DNA from: Bacteroidales bacterium
Lineage (GTDB): Bacteria > Bacteroidota > Bacteroidia > Bacteroidales > Marinilabiliaceae
Assembly: GCA_024401415.1 (NCBI GenBank)
Contig: JAKSLC010000006.1
Span: forward strand, 1-45,657
DNA length: 45,657 nt
Reading direction: 5' to 3'
The notes below the pieces were generated by a model that was given only the letters and a program-made list of their open reading frames with translations, made no database searches and was not told where the DNA came from. Positions 33,305 through 40,831 of the stretch are shown here, in pieces. The position numbers were made by a program, and so were the translations under genes. Positions within the stretch are counted from its first letter, which is position 1; each line of letters starts with the position of its first letter.

Positions 33305-34198
33305 ATGCTGACCAAGGGAATGAAATATATCCCTGCCCTATTTACTGCAATAGTTTGGGGTTCAACGTTTATCGCATCAAAGCATATAATAACGCATGGT
33401 ATAGAGCCATGCGTTATTATGTTTATAAGGTTTGTACTGGCATATATTTCATTGTGGTGTATATACCCCAGGTATATACCGATAAAGTGGAATAGAGACG
33501 AACTGAAATTCTTACTTATTGGACTTTCGGGAGGTTCGGTCTATTTTCTTTTTGAATACCACGCCTTGCAGCATACTACTGCAACTAATGTTGGACTACT
33601 CACATCGTCTGTTCCCATTGTTGGGACAACACTCCAATATATTGTCTATCGCCAAAGACCTAACAGGCATTACATCATAGGATCGCTACTAGCGTTCGTT
33701 GGAGTAGCATTTGTCATTCTATCTCCAGTACTTCAGAGCGGAGACACCAGTTCTTTGACAATCAACATATTGGGCGATTCGCTTTGTATTGTATCCGTTT
33801 TACTATGGTCGGTCTATTCACTTGTTCTGGACAGGGTTAGCGATAGATACTCGCCGTTCTTCGTTTCTCGCAGGCTATTTTTCTATGCCATTATTACTAT
33901 ATTACCATTTGCGCTATATTACTCCTCGAAAGAAGAGATAATGACACTAGCAACAGATTATTCGTGCATTATCAGTGTCTTATATCTTGGAATTATAGCC
34001 TCTGCTACGTGTATGTGGCTATGGAACTGGAGTTTCAACAAAATAGGTTTATCCAAGACGAATGTATTTCTTTATATAATGCCGCTCGTTTCGCTTATTA
34101 CCGCAACAGCGTATGACGCATCGGAATTTACCATTTGGGCTGCGGTTGGAGCGGTATTGATATTTATTGGGATTGTGCTGGCAGATCGCAAAGGTTAG
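33305..34198 (+). CDS. EamA/DMT-family transporter, 2
   Basis: This 297-aa, ten-helix protein has two EamA repeats: 'TAIVWGSTFIASKHIITHG' at the start and 'LYLGIIASATCMWLWNWSFNKIG' near the end. Start alternatives are the ATG at 33305 or 33320. It begins two bases after frr, so it shares the frr promoter. A 14-bp perfect inverted repeat sits within codons ~28-39. Confidence 0.88.
   Translation: MLTKGMKYIPALFTAIVWGSTFIASKHIITHGIEPCVIMFIRFVLAYISLWCIYPRYIPIKWNRDELKFLLIGLSGGSVYFLFEYHALQHTTATNVGLLTSSVPIVGTTLQYIVYRQRPNRHYIIGSLLAFVGVAFVILSPVLQSGDTSSLTINILGDSLCIVSVLLWSVYSLVLDRVSDRYSPFFVSRRLFFYAIITILPFALYYSSKEEIMTLATDYSCIISVLYLGIIASATCMWLWNWSFNKIGLSKTNVFLYIMPLVSLITATAYDASEFTIWAAVGAVLIFIGIVLADRKG
33386..33420. 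repeat. 14-bp perfect inverted repeat inside an EamA gene
   Basis: ATAATAACGCATGG / CCATGCGTTATTAT with a 7-base loop, about 85 bases downstream of the frr stop and within the coding region. In RNA it would make a stable hairpin that could reduce read-through or translation of the transporter. Confidence 0.85.
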
Positions 34199-34292
34199 AT
34201 ATAACTATGTATGCCAAATGTGCGTCAGTACTTATTATTCTGGAGGCAGAATAAGAAATAGCCGAGATACTTCTTGCAGACAATATAACAAA

Positions 34293-34874
34293 CTATACAA
34301 AAGCTCTGTAGAGATTGCAACCGGCAAGGTTACCAATCACTATAGAGATATAAACCACCAAGACAGAAGCCAGATTATCCATCAGCAAGTCTGGAGAGAC
34401 CATGCAATAGTAATAAGCGTCTGCTATGCAGTGAGTGAATCCGCAGAGGATGAATACAGGGACACCAAAAAGAAGAGGCAAGAACTGCTGTTTTCGGGCA
34501 AACTCCACGGCAGTAGTCATAATAAGGCCACAACCAATACCTAACAATCCACACTTGACAGGTCCAAGAGACAAACGCTTCTGCAATATAGCATCAGCCG
34601 TTTTTACGAGATCAGGCTCACAATACCTTACCAACATAGCTGTGACGAAGCAGCCTAGAATATTAGCCAGCAATATCATGCCCAAGTTTCCCCAAGAATT
34701 CCTAGTAACGTAACCAGCTGTACCTGTATAGAGTTTCAGTTTATAATGCACGACAGCCAACAGGCCGAAAGCAAAAAGGACGGCACCTACAACACCACCG
34801 ACATTCAAAAAGACCGTTCCACCTATGCCGATTGTAATACCTGCGAATACCCCTCTACGTATTGTTTCTATCAT
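34293..34874 (-). CDS. Compact formate/nitrite-type transporter
   Basis: This 193-aa protein has six predicted membrane helices with short loops. 'GFTHCIADAYYY' corresponds to the FNT signature containing the central pore histidine, and 'RRGVFAGITIGIGGTVFLN' to the first helix. FNT proteins are pentameric channels for formate, nitrite or hydrosulfide; typical members are 250-290 aa, so this one is short, with trimmed N- and C-termini. Convergent with the second EamA gene; a reading frame on the opposite strand is a shadow. Confidence 0.8.
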   Translation of the reverse strand: MIETIRRGVFAGITIGIGGTVFLNVGGVVGAVLFAFGLLAVVHYKLKLYTGTAGYVTRNSWGNLGMILLANILGCFVTAMLVRYCEPDLVKTADAILQKRLSLGPVKCGLLGIGCGLIMTTAVEFARKQQFLPLLFGVPVFILCGFTHCIADAYYYCMVSPDLLMDNLASVLVVYISIVIGNLAGCNLYRAFV

Positions 34875-34893
34875 AATTTCATTTGGTTTCGTA

Positions 34894-34924
34894 CAAATGT
34901 AGGGGAATAATCTCGTTTCACAAA
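34894..34924 (-). promoter_or_regulatory. Promoter of the formate/nitrite-type transporter
   Basis: On the minus strand TTTG (34921-34924), 19 bases, TACATTTG (34894-34901): full consensus. Confidence 0.8.
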
Positions 34925-34992
34925 ATTCTTCTCTGACAGATAGCCGGTACAGAGCAGGAAGGTACTTGGTAGTATAAGGGAAGGCTGTTGTT

Positions 34993-35017
34993 CATCGCAG
35001 TTTTTTATAATGCGATG
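34993..35017 (-). terminator. Hairpin after the ccsBA stop
   Basis: Seven-bp perfect arms CATCGCA / TGCGATG with loop of 11, 20 bases after the ccsBA stop on the minus strand. There is no T-run outside the hairpin on that strand, so function is uncertain. Confidence 0.4.
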
Positions 35018-35036
35018 AGGGAAAATGGGAATGTTG

Positions 35037-36242
35037 TCAAGCATAACTATGCATGCCCCCTAGAAGATAATTCACACCGAAATAGGTAAACAAAACCGTA
35101 AAGAAAGCCAGCACGCAGAATGTATGGTAGGCCTTCGGCGTCTGCAACCAAGAGAACTTCCTATAATGAACCGGGAAACAATATACCAGTAAAGTTATCA
35201 AAGCCCATACCTCCTTAGGGTCCCATGTCCAGTAGTTACCCCATGAGATATTTGCCCATAGCGCACCGACAAATATTCCGAGAGTCAGAAGTATTATTGA
35301 AGGATAAAGCAATGTCCTACTTAGCATCATCATAGCTTCTCCCTTACGCTTATTGGCAAGTCCTATTACACCACATATCAATACCACAGCAAGTAAAGCA
35401 TAAGCCGACATTATTATGATGATATGTACGAACAGCAGAGGCGATCTCAAGACAGGAGGCAAAGTACCCTCTTGCCATCCAATTATATATTTTACTATCC
35501 AATATGCGACGAATGCTCCTACAAGAGACAATACTGTAATCTTAGCAGGCTTTGGCACACCCTTGAGCCATGTTCTCTGAGACAATAATTGACGGAAAGA
35601 GGAAGTTGGAGAAGCGAGCCAGACAAGAGAGCCTATCAAGAGGAACAAATATCCGATATATGTTATCAAGATTCCCCATGGATCATGGACAACAGCTAGC
35701 GTACTTCCCTTGAGATCTTCGTCATACGAAACCTGAAGGAATCTATAGCCATCTTTCTTACAAATATTATTCATGGAGATATAATACTTATCTCCATCTA
35801 TGGCAATATGGCTTACAAAATCTTCTGCCATTTCGCTCTCCTTATGCAACTTCATCTCAAATCGCACTAATGAGACCTCAAAAGGCAGTCTTTCTACTAA
35901 TATTCCCTCATTATCAGTCACAATATTAGTATGATGCCCCTCTCTGACATAAAGATAACCATCTCTACCGAAGTAATGAGTTACCCCTGCGCCAACCAAA
36001 ATAAAAGCGAATGCTATATGTAATACAAACAACGCTGGTCTTCGCTGCAATTTATTGCTGAATATGTACGCCATACCCGATATAGCAAGAAGGGCCCAAA
36101 TGGCACAGAACCAATCAGCACCATATATATTCTTGTGAGCAAAATCTGTTCCGTATAGATTTTCTATTACTGATGCCACAATGAGAACAACCATTATTGC
36201 CACTACAGCAACTAATATAAATATGCCTAATTTCTTTTTCAT
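35037..36242 (-). CDS. ccsA: Cytochrome c biogenesis protein (ResB-CcsA fusion)
   Basis: The ATG at 36242 gives 401 residues. The N-terminal half is ResB/CcsB-like ('HIAFAFILVGAGVTHYFGRDGYLYVREG', one beta-rich periplasmic stretch), the C-terminal half is CcsA with the haem-handling WWD motif 'WGNYWTWDPKEVWALIT', His in 'LFVHIIII', and the end 'FGVNYLLGGMHSYA'. Such System II synthases carry haem across the membrane and attach it to CxxCH motifs. It is short compared with other fused CcsBA proteins, the ResB part being reduced. Last gene of the operon whose third product is a di-haem protein, its likely client. Confidence 0.93.
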   Translation of the reverse strand: MKKKLGIFILVAVVAIMVVLIVASVIENLYGTDFAHKNIYGADWFCAIWALLAISGMAYIFSNKLQRRPALFVLHIAFAFILVGAGVTHYFGRDGYLYVREGHHTNIVTDNEGILVERLPFEVSLVRFEMKLHKESEMAEDFVSHIAIDGDKYYISMNNICKKDGYRFLQVSYDEDLKGSTLAVVHDPWGILITYIGYLFLLIGSLVWLASPTSSFRQLLSQRTWLKGVPKPAKITVLSLVGAFVAYWIVKYIIGWQEGTLPPVLRSPLLFVHIIIIMSAYALLAVVLICGVIGLANKRKGEAMMMLSRTLLYPSIILLTLGIFVGALWANISWGNYWTWDPKEVWALITLLVYCFPVHYRKFSWLQTPKAYHTFCVLAFFTVLFTYFGVNYLLGGMHSYA

Positions 36243-36249
36243 ACTTTCA

Positions 36250-36257
36250 CAAAGATA
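36250..36257 (-). promoter_or_regulatory. Possible -7 element (TATCTTTG) of ccsBA
   Basis: Exact TAnnTTTG on the minus strand but only 7 bases before the ATG, so a transcript from it would be almost leaderless. It abuts the hairpin at 36257-36286, so it may be fortuitous. Confidence 0.35.
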
Positions 36258-36286
36258 GGTTCTTCGTCTCAAACAACGAAGAACCT
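36257..36286 (-). terminator. Intra-operon hairpin between the di-haem gene and ccsBA
   Basis: Ten-bp perfect arms AGGTTCTTCG / CGAAGAACCT with a 10-base loop. Only a weak T-run (ATCTTTG) follows on the minus strand, so it may attenuate rather than stop transcription into ccsBA. Confidence 0.6.
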
Positions 36287-36322
36287 AATAAAACAAAGTG
36301 ACTTACAACTAAAAAAAGGGAA

Positions 36323-37957
36323 TTATATCGAGTTTACGAACGTTTCCACACAATCTCGTTCTTCTTTAGAGAGTTTACGGAACTCCTCAACAGCCTTGCG
36401 AGCATCACTCTGAGGTGAATAGCCATGCCACATGATAGCCTCAATGACATTTTTTGCTCTGCAGTCGTGCATGCGATCCTCGGCTCCCGTTACAGTCTTA
36501 CTCAGTCCTCTTCCCCACAATGGTGTAGTTCTGCACCACCCAGTTCTGATATCGTTAACCATAAACAGACGATGCTGAACCAGATCTGAATATGGCCAAA
36601 TAGTCTGATTTGGGTATCTTGGCAACTCTACACTAGCATTCTTGAAGAACTTGTTAGGGTCTTGCACCTCATCGTCCCCAGTCTTCCACGATGGCTTATG
36701 ACAATATGCACAACCTATTTTATTGAATATCTTCTTGCCTTTCTGTACTTCTGGCTTGTCTAGATCACGAGCAGCAGGGACAGCCAATCCTCTATGCCAT
36801 ACCATAAAGTCTTTGTAGTCCTGATCAGACATCTCTGGTGTCATCAGCACCTCTTTACTTCCCATGAGGTAATTGTATATATCTTCCTCTACATCGCCAG
36901 TTAAGTTTTGCTCAGGATAATACTTATAGAACTCAGCTTGTACCTCTGGATCTTTTGATGCCACCTGAGCATAGGACTTAGTCATATAGTGATACATTCT
37001 GTCTGAGCGAGTCACGTTTGTGATATTCCATATAGCATTGGCACCTGGACCATCCTGAAGAGGACCACGACTGATGGCATACGTAAACCTTCTCATATAC
37101 TTAGTACCGTCACCCTGAAGCGTATTAGCATACATATTTGTAAATACGCCGTTAGAGTACATTGCAGGATTAAGAGACACTCCATATGTCTCTTGTCTCT
37201 GATACTCAGCAAGTATCTCAGAGTCGTCTATTGCATCAAGCATACCTGTACCGTATACACCAATGGTAGACTCCAATCGCACCTTGACACTCTCATAAGG
37301 AACAACACTCGTTACGCCACCCTTAGTTACCTCAAGTGGCACATAGAATGCATCTTTATCTATCGTCACTTCAGGGTAAGTAAGGTCGTATGTCTCTCCA
37401 TCATCAAACTTATTTCCCCATTCATCAGTAGCCCTCAACCAAGTAATATGGATACCATCCTCATTTATTGGAGCCTTAAAAGGTTTAACAGCCATGGTCT
37501 GAGGCATACCTGTGAGGCTACTGAGGTAGGTATCAGTCTCATCTGTTATTACGAGAAGATAGCCATTACCCATATCATCAGCACGATATCTATCCTGACG
37601 CTTGCCATGACCATACGATGGGTGGCAGTAGAGGCAGCCTCTCCTGATATACAAAGGACCAAGGCCCTTGAATGCACCTGTAGTAGAGTTTTTGTAATCT
37701 CTCTTAAAGAAATATTCTCCCTTCTTGAAGGCATCATACATACCAGCCTGCTCTGTCGCAGGAGTAGCTTGCTCATAGGCGTGCGAAGTATAATTGAAAA
37801 CAGTTCCTAGTTCGCCGCCAGCATACCACTCCTCAGAATATGTCGAGGGGTCATCCAACTGGGTATCGCTACCACTCCCCCCCTTGATGTCATCTGCACA
37901 AGAAAATAGCACAGATGACATCAACACTGAATAATAAAGATAATGTGCTTGTCTCAT
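36323..37957 (-). CDS. Di-haem oxidoreductase family lipoprotein
   Basis: This 544-aa protein has a lipoprotein signal ('SVLFSC', Cys20). Two c-type haem sites are visible: 'CLYCH' (108-112) and 'CAYCH' (~413-417). 'GLGPLYIRRGCLYCHPSYGHG' and 'TPLWGRGLSKTVTGAEDRMHD' match the DHOR family (PF06537), related to MauG/peroxidase-type di-haem proteins. Partners on both sides are imelysin and a cytochrome c maturase. A role in periplasmic redox handling of a metal is inferred from this context; no enzyme activity is established for the family. Confidence 0.88.
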   Translation of the reverse strand: MRQAHYLYYSVLMSSVLFSCADDIKGGSGSDTQLDDPSTYSEEWYAGGELGTVFNYTSHAYEQATPATEQAGMYDAFKKGEYFFKRDYKNSTTGAFKGLGPLYIRRGCLYCHPSYGHGKRQDRYRADDMGNGYLLVITDETDTYLSSLTGMPQTMAVKPFKAPINEDGIHITWLRATDEWGNKFDDGETYDLTYPEVTIDKDAFYVPLEVTKGGVTSVVPYESVKVRLESTIGVYGTGMLDAIDDSEILAEYQRQETYGVSLNPAMYSNGVFTNMYANTLQGDGTKYMRRFTYAISRGPLQDGPGANAIWNITNVTRSDRMYHYMTKSYAQVASKDPEVQAEFYKYYPEQNLTGDVEEDIYNYLMGSKEVLMTPEMSDQDYKDFMVWHRGLAVPAARDLDKPEVQKGKKIFNKIGCAYCHKPSWKTGDDEVQDPNKFFKNASVELPRYPNQTIWPYSDLVQHRLFMVNDIRTGWCRTTPLWGRGLSKTVTGAEDRMHDCRAKNVIEAIMWHGYSPQSDARKAVEEFRKLSKEERDCVETFVNSI

Positions 37958-37971
37958 AATTCGATTATATG

Positions 37972-39078
37972 TTATTTGTTCTGAAGGAACATCTCTGCTG
38001 CAAGAAGCGCATCGTCAAGCGTCTCAAGAGCACCGATAGCCGTCTGAGCACTAGCGTCGGTATAATTGAGCACAAAAGGCTTCTTCATGTTGCTGATAGC
38101 ACTGATAGCCGACTCTATAGCCAACACGACCGCATCGTCTATTGCCTTGCCGTTCTTAGCATTAGCTATTGCTACTGAAAGAGAACCCGCTTGAGGCTTC
38201 TCCGATTTAAGGCCACCATAATAAGCATTGCGAACGCTGACAATATTATCCACAAAGTCCTGGATTGAGTTATATGAATATGGCGACTCTATATAGTCTA
38301 CATCCTCACCATTATGAGGAGTACCAATTTTACCATGAGCAACCTCATCAACAATAGTACGAGCACCCTCAAGGATTTGAACACTACCTGCCAATACTGT
38401 CTTCCATCGGTTATTTGCACCTGCAGTTTCCATATCTTCACCAAAGTTGTCAGGTATCTCTATCTCTGCATCTTCAAGGAGCTGCTGTTTAGCCTCTGAT
38501 ATATTCTCTACACCTGCCCAAGCGCCCTCAAGACGAGCTGCTGATACAGCCAAGTCCTCTGCAATACTTGCCACGAAAGTGAGATCCTTTTCGGTCAAAT
38601 CAGCGTAGTCACGAGGCTTACCATCTCTAAAAAGTATATACTCCACGCCATGGAAGCCGAGCAGCTCAGGGTTAGAAGTCTCGAAATCCGTCATACTGCT
38701 ATAGGCTTCAATATTGAATGGCCATGTATCAATATGAGGGTCTATACCATAGTTAGAAGCTGCGCCGAAAAGAAAAGCTTCCGACCACTCCCAGTATTGT
38801 CTAGCCTGCTTCCACTCCTCACAAGCTTTCACGACACCCTCGTTATCGGACATATTCTCCACAGCTTTCAGCAACGAAACAGCGTGATCAGCAAGACCAC
38901 GGTAAGTCGGGATTACCGTATTATTTACGAACTGGGCATTAGCCACCTTCAATACAGAATCAGATACTACCGACCCACCATCTTTGTTATCATCTTCTTC
39001 GTCATCACAAGATGTCAAACTCATTGCACAAGTAGCAGACATTGCTACAAATAGCGCCTTTGTAAAAGAAAAATTCAT
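37972..39078 (-). CDS. Imelysin/M75-family lipoprotein
   Basis: This 368-aa protein has a lipobox 'SLTSC' (Cys24) followed by an acidic, flexible stretch. 'YRGLADHAVSLLKAV', 'WKQARQYWEWSEAFLFG', the family signature GxHxxE in 'GFHGVEYILF' (141-147) and an all-helical remainder identify an imelysin (EfeO/IrpA relatives). These proteins bind or help acquire iron at the cell surface; peptidase activity attributed to some is disputed. It sits 14 bases upstream of the di-haem gene in the same operon. Confidence 0.92.
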   Translation of the reverse strand: MNFSFTKALFVAMSATCAMSLTSCDDEEDDNKDGGSVVSDSVLKVANAQFVNNTVIPTYRGLADHAVSLLKAVENMSDNEGVVKACEEWKQARQYWEWSEAFLFGAASNYGIDPHIDTWPFNIEAYSSMTDFETSNPELLGFHGVEYILFRDGKPRDYADLTEKDLTFVASIAEDLAVSAARLEGAWAGVENISEAKQQLLEDAEIEIPDNFGEDMETAGANNRWKTVLAGSVQILEGARTIVDEVAHGKIGTPHNGEDVDYIESPYSYNSIQDFVDNIVSVRNAYYGGLKSEKPQAGSLSVAIANAKNGKAIDDAVVLAIESAISAISNMKKPFVLNYTDASAQTAIGALETLDDALLAAEMFLQNK

Positions 39079-39115
39079 ATTAGATATATGTTTATACGTT
39101 GTTTATCTATTATTA

Positions 39116-40387
39116 CTAAAACTTAAAGAATCCACTATAAGCAATACCCAGGGATACACCAGGTTCGTCATTATACTGCGACTTAAGGAACCTTTTTGAG
39201 TATTCTGCCTTTATAACAATTTCCTTCATAGGCATAAAATTCAAACCCACAGCCATTCTGTGTTTGCCACACCACTCATAAGTATCAGAGAGTTTACCCT
39301 TAAAAAAAGAGTCATAATACTCGTAGTGACCGAAGAGGTACAGTACATTATCCGTTTTGTTGGGATTCAGCAAAGAACATCCAAGTTCAAGGCTGAAAGC
39401 GACTGCATCAGACCCCACATACTGACGTTTACTTGGGCTATCATCATACTTAGTAGCGAAAGTCTCCCTATTCCACAATCCTATCTCATAGGCATCACAC
39501 AAATGGGCATAGTCGGCATAGCCTCGCGCTATGATTCTCCTATTCCTATACTGGAAGTCAAAAGACCCGACAACCAATGTTCCCTTACAATCCTTATATT
39601 TAGTGTTCTTACTCAGCGAATTTCTAAAAGTAGGGCCAGCATATCCAGAGACACCCAACCTCAAGCCAGGGATGCTATAGTTGTCGACTCTCAACACCCC
39701 AGCATAGTTATTAGCAACCTTGAACTCGTATGGACTAGCTGCTCCATAATGGACAAAAGACTCATTACCGAACTGATCAGCATTAAGACCAGAAGTGAAT
39801 ATTGCCTCATATTTCCAGTTTTCAGTCCTTCCCCAAAAGCTGATACCTACCTGATGCCAAGTACAAGGCAATATAGTATTCTCCCCCTCCGGTCTATATA
39901 CGGTGAAGAATTCATTTGGCAAGTGCCCCTGGTTAGTCAAGCCGACAGGGATAATGATTTCACCAGCTCTGATATTCAGCTCATTGCTGAAAGATTTCTG
40001 AATCCAGAACTGCTCAAGAGCCACCTCTCCACCTCTCTCTACTTCTGCTTCATACTCTCCCGACTCTTCGGCCTCCATCTCAACAGCTGTTTCAGCTCCG
40101 CCATGCTCAAACTCTATTTCAGTATTCAGCTTCCATCCTTTACCAAAATCATAGGCGACGAAGAATACCACGTGAGGCAAGTCAAATCTTCCATATGAGT
40201 CATCATCAGCATGCGCCTCGGGTTTACTATATCTATAGATGTGGTCTGAGTAAAAGTTGCGTGTCATCACAGCCTCGCCATAACCGCCAAGTGAGAGACG
40301 GTTTTTCTTCACTTGTGTAGAATCTGTCTGCGCCATTGCCGCTATCGTCAGGAGAGTCGCCACAGACAATGTTATAAGTTTTTTCAT
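39116..40387 (-). CDS. Porin-like outer-membrane protein
   Basis: The ATG at 40387 gives 423 aa with signal peptide (MKKLITLSVATLLTIAAMA-Q). A longer open frame upstream runs through a terminator and a protease fossil and is not coding. 'RLSLGGYGEAVMTRNFYSDH', 'FDLPHVVFFVAYDFGKGWKLN', 'EIIIPVGLTNQGHLPNEFFTVYRPE' and the final 'SLGIAYSGFFKF' are typical of a phosphate-selective-porin-like (OprO/P) barrel of ~16 strands. First gene of the imelysin/di-haem/CcsBA operon (37-base gap), so its cargo is probably the metal or chelate that the system handles. Confidence 0.88.
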   Translation of the reverse strand: MKKLITLSVATLLTIAAMAQTDSTQVKKNRLSLGGYGEAVMTRNFYSDHIYRYSKPEAHADDDSYGRFDLPHVVFFVAYDFGKGWKLNTEIEFEHGGAETAVEMEAEESGEYEAEVERGGEVALEQFWIQKSFSNELNIRAGEIIIPVGLTNQGHLPNEFFTVYRPEGENTILPCTWHQVGISFWGRTENWKYEAIFTSGLNADQFGNESFVHYGAASPYEFKVANNYAGVLRVDNYSIPGLRLGVSGYAGPTFRNSLSKNTKYKDCKGTLVVGSFDFQYRNRRIIARGYADYAHLCDAYEIGLWNRETFATKYDDSPSKRQYVGSDAVAFSLELGCSLLNPNKTDNVLYLFGHYEYYDSFFKGKLSDTYEWCGKHRMAVGLNFMPMKEIVIKAEYSKRFLKSQYNDEPGVSLGIAYSGFFKF

Positions 40388-40475
40388 CTCTTTACGTCTA
40401 ATCATTTTCACGACGCAAAGTTCGCCCAACAATATTGGTATTGAAATACCTACATTTAGGGAATAAAATATCAAA

Positions 40476-40510
40476 GGGGGAGCATCACTGCTGATGCCCC
40501 CCCCTTTTTT
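40476..40510 (+). terminator. Strong GC-rich terminator between porin and protease genes
   Basis: Stem GGGGG-(A)-GCATCA / TGATGC-CCCCC with loop CTGC, then CCCTTTTTT on the plus strand. No complete plus-strand gene ends here; it could insulate the region or be left from a lost gene. Confidence 0.7.
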
Positions 40511-40559
40511 GGGTATTTCATTTCTTAATACGGTTGACGAAGTGCAGTCATTCTCATAC

Positions 40560-40705
40560 ATTGCTACATCGCCGAAGTGATACTGGTACACCATTCTCAT
40601 TTTGTATAACAGACCCCAACGCAAGAACTCATAGATTTCGCGATGATGGCAGATGGACACCAAGAGGTAGACAAATGGATATAGCATAAACAATGGTGTT
40701 TCCTT
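40560..40705 (+). pseudogene. Fossil of a retropepsin-like gene with internal deletion
   Basis: Bases 40561-~40680 match 42587-~42703 of the second protease gene at high identity, including the active-site codons (DTGTPFSFCITDP), then at the sequence AATGG jump to material matching 43032-43065. A one-base insertion (CCCCAACG versus CCCGACG) breaks the frame after the DTG block. It is thus a third family copy, eroded by a ~330-base deletion between short repeats. Confidence 0.85.
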
Positions 40706-40778
40706 ATTACTAAATCCTAATTTTGCCATACCTATTTCTAAAAACGAAACAAAAAATTTCGCATTTGCAAAATTGTGT

Positions 40779-40786
40779 TAATTTCG
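40779..40786 (+). promoter_or_regulatory. Possible -7 element (TAATTTCG) of the protease pair
   Basis: One mismatch from TAnnTTTG, 45 bases before the ATG at 40832. A TTTG at 40764-40767 is too close to serve as -33. Confidence 0.3.
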
Positions 40787-40831
40787 CAAAAAATAATGAC
40801 TAGTATTTCTTAATATAAACGCCATAACATC

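Noticed and set aside
34167-34544. 125-codon plus-strand frame near the formate/nitrite-type transporter
   Set aside because: It overlaps the end of the EamA gene and is antisense to a protein with six clear membrane helices.
39260-40198. 312-codon plus-strand frame opposite the porin
   Set aside because: Shadow of the porin; no signal peptide, domain or promoter.
40388-40729. N-terminal extension of the porin frame
   Set aside because: It crosses a terminator and an antisense protease fossil, while a perfect signal peptide starts at 40387.
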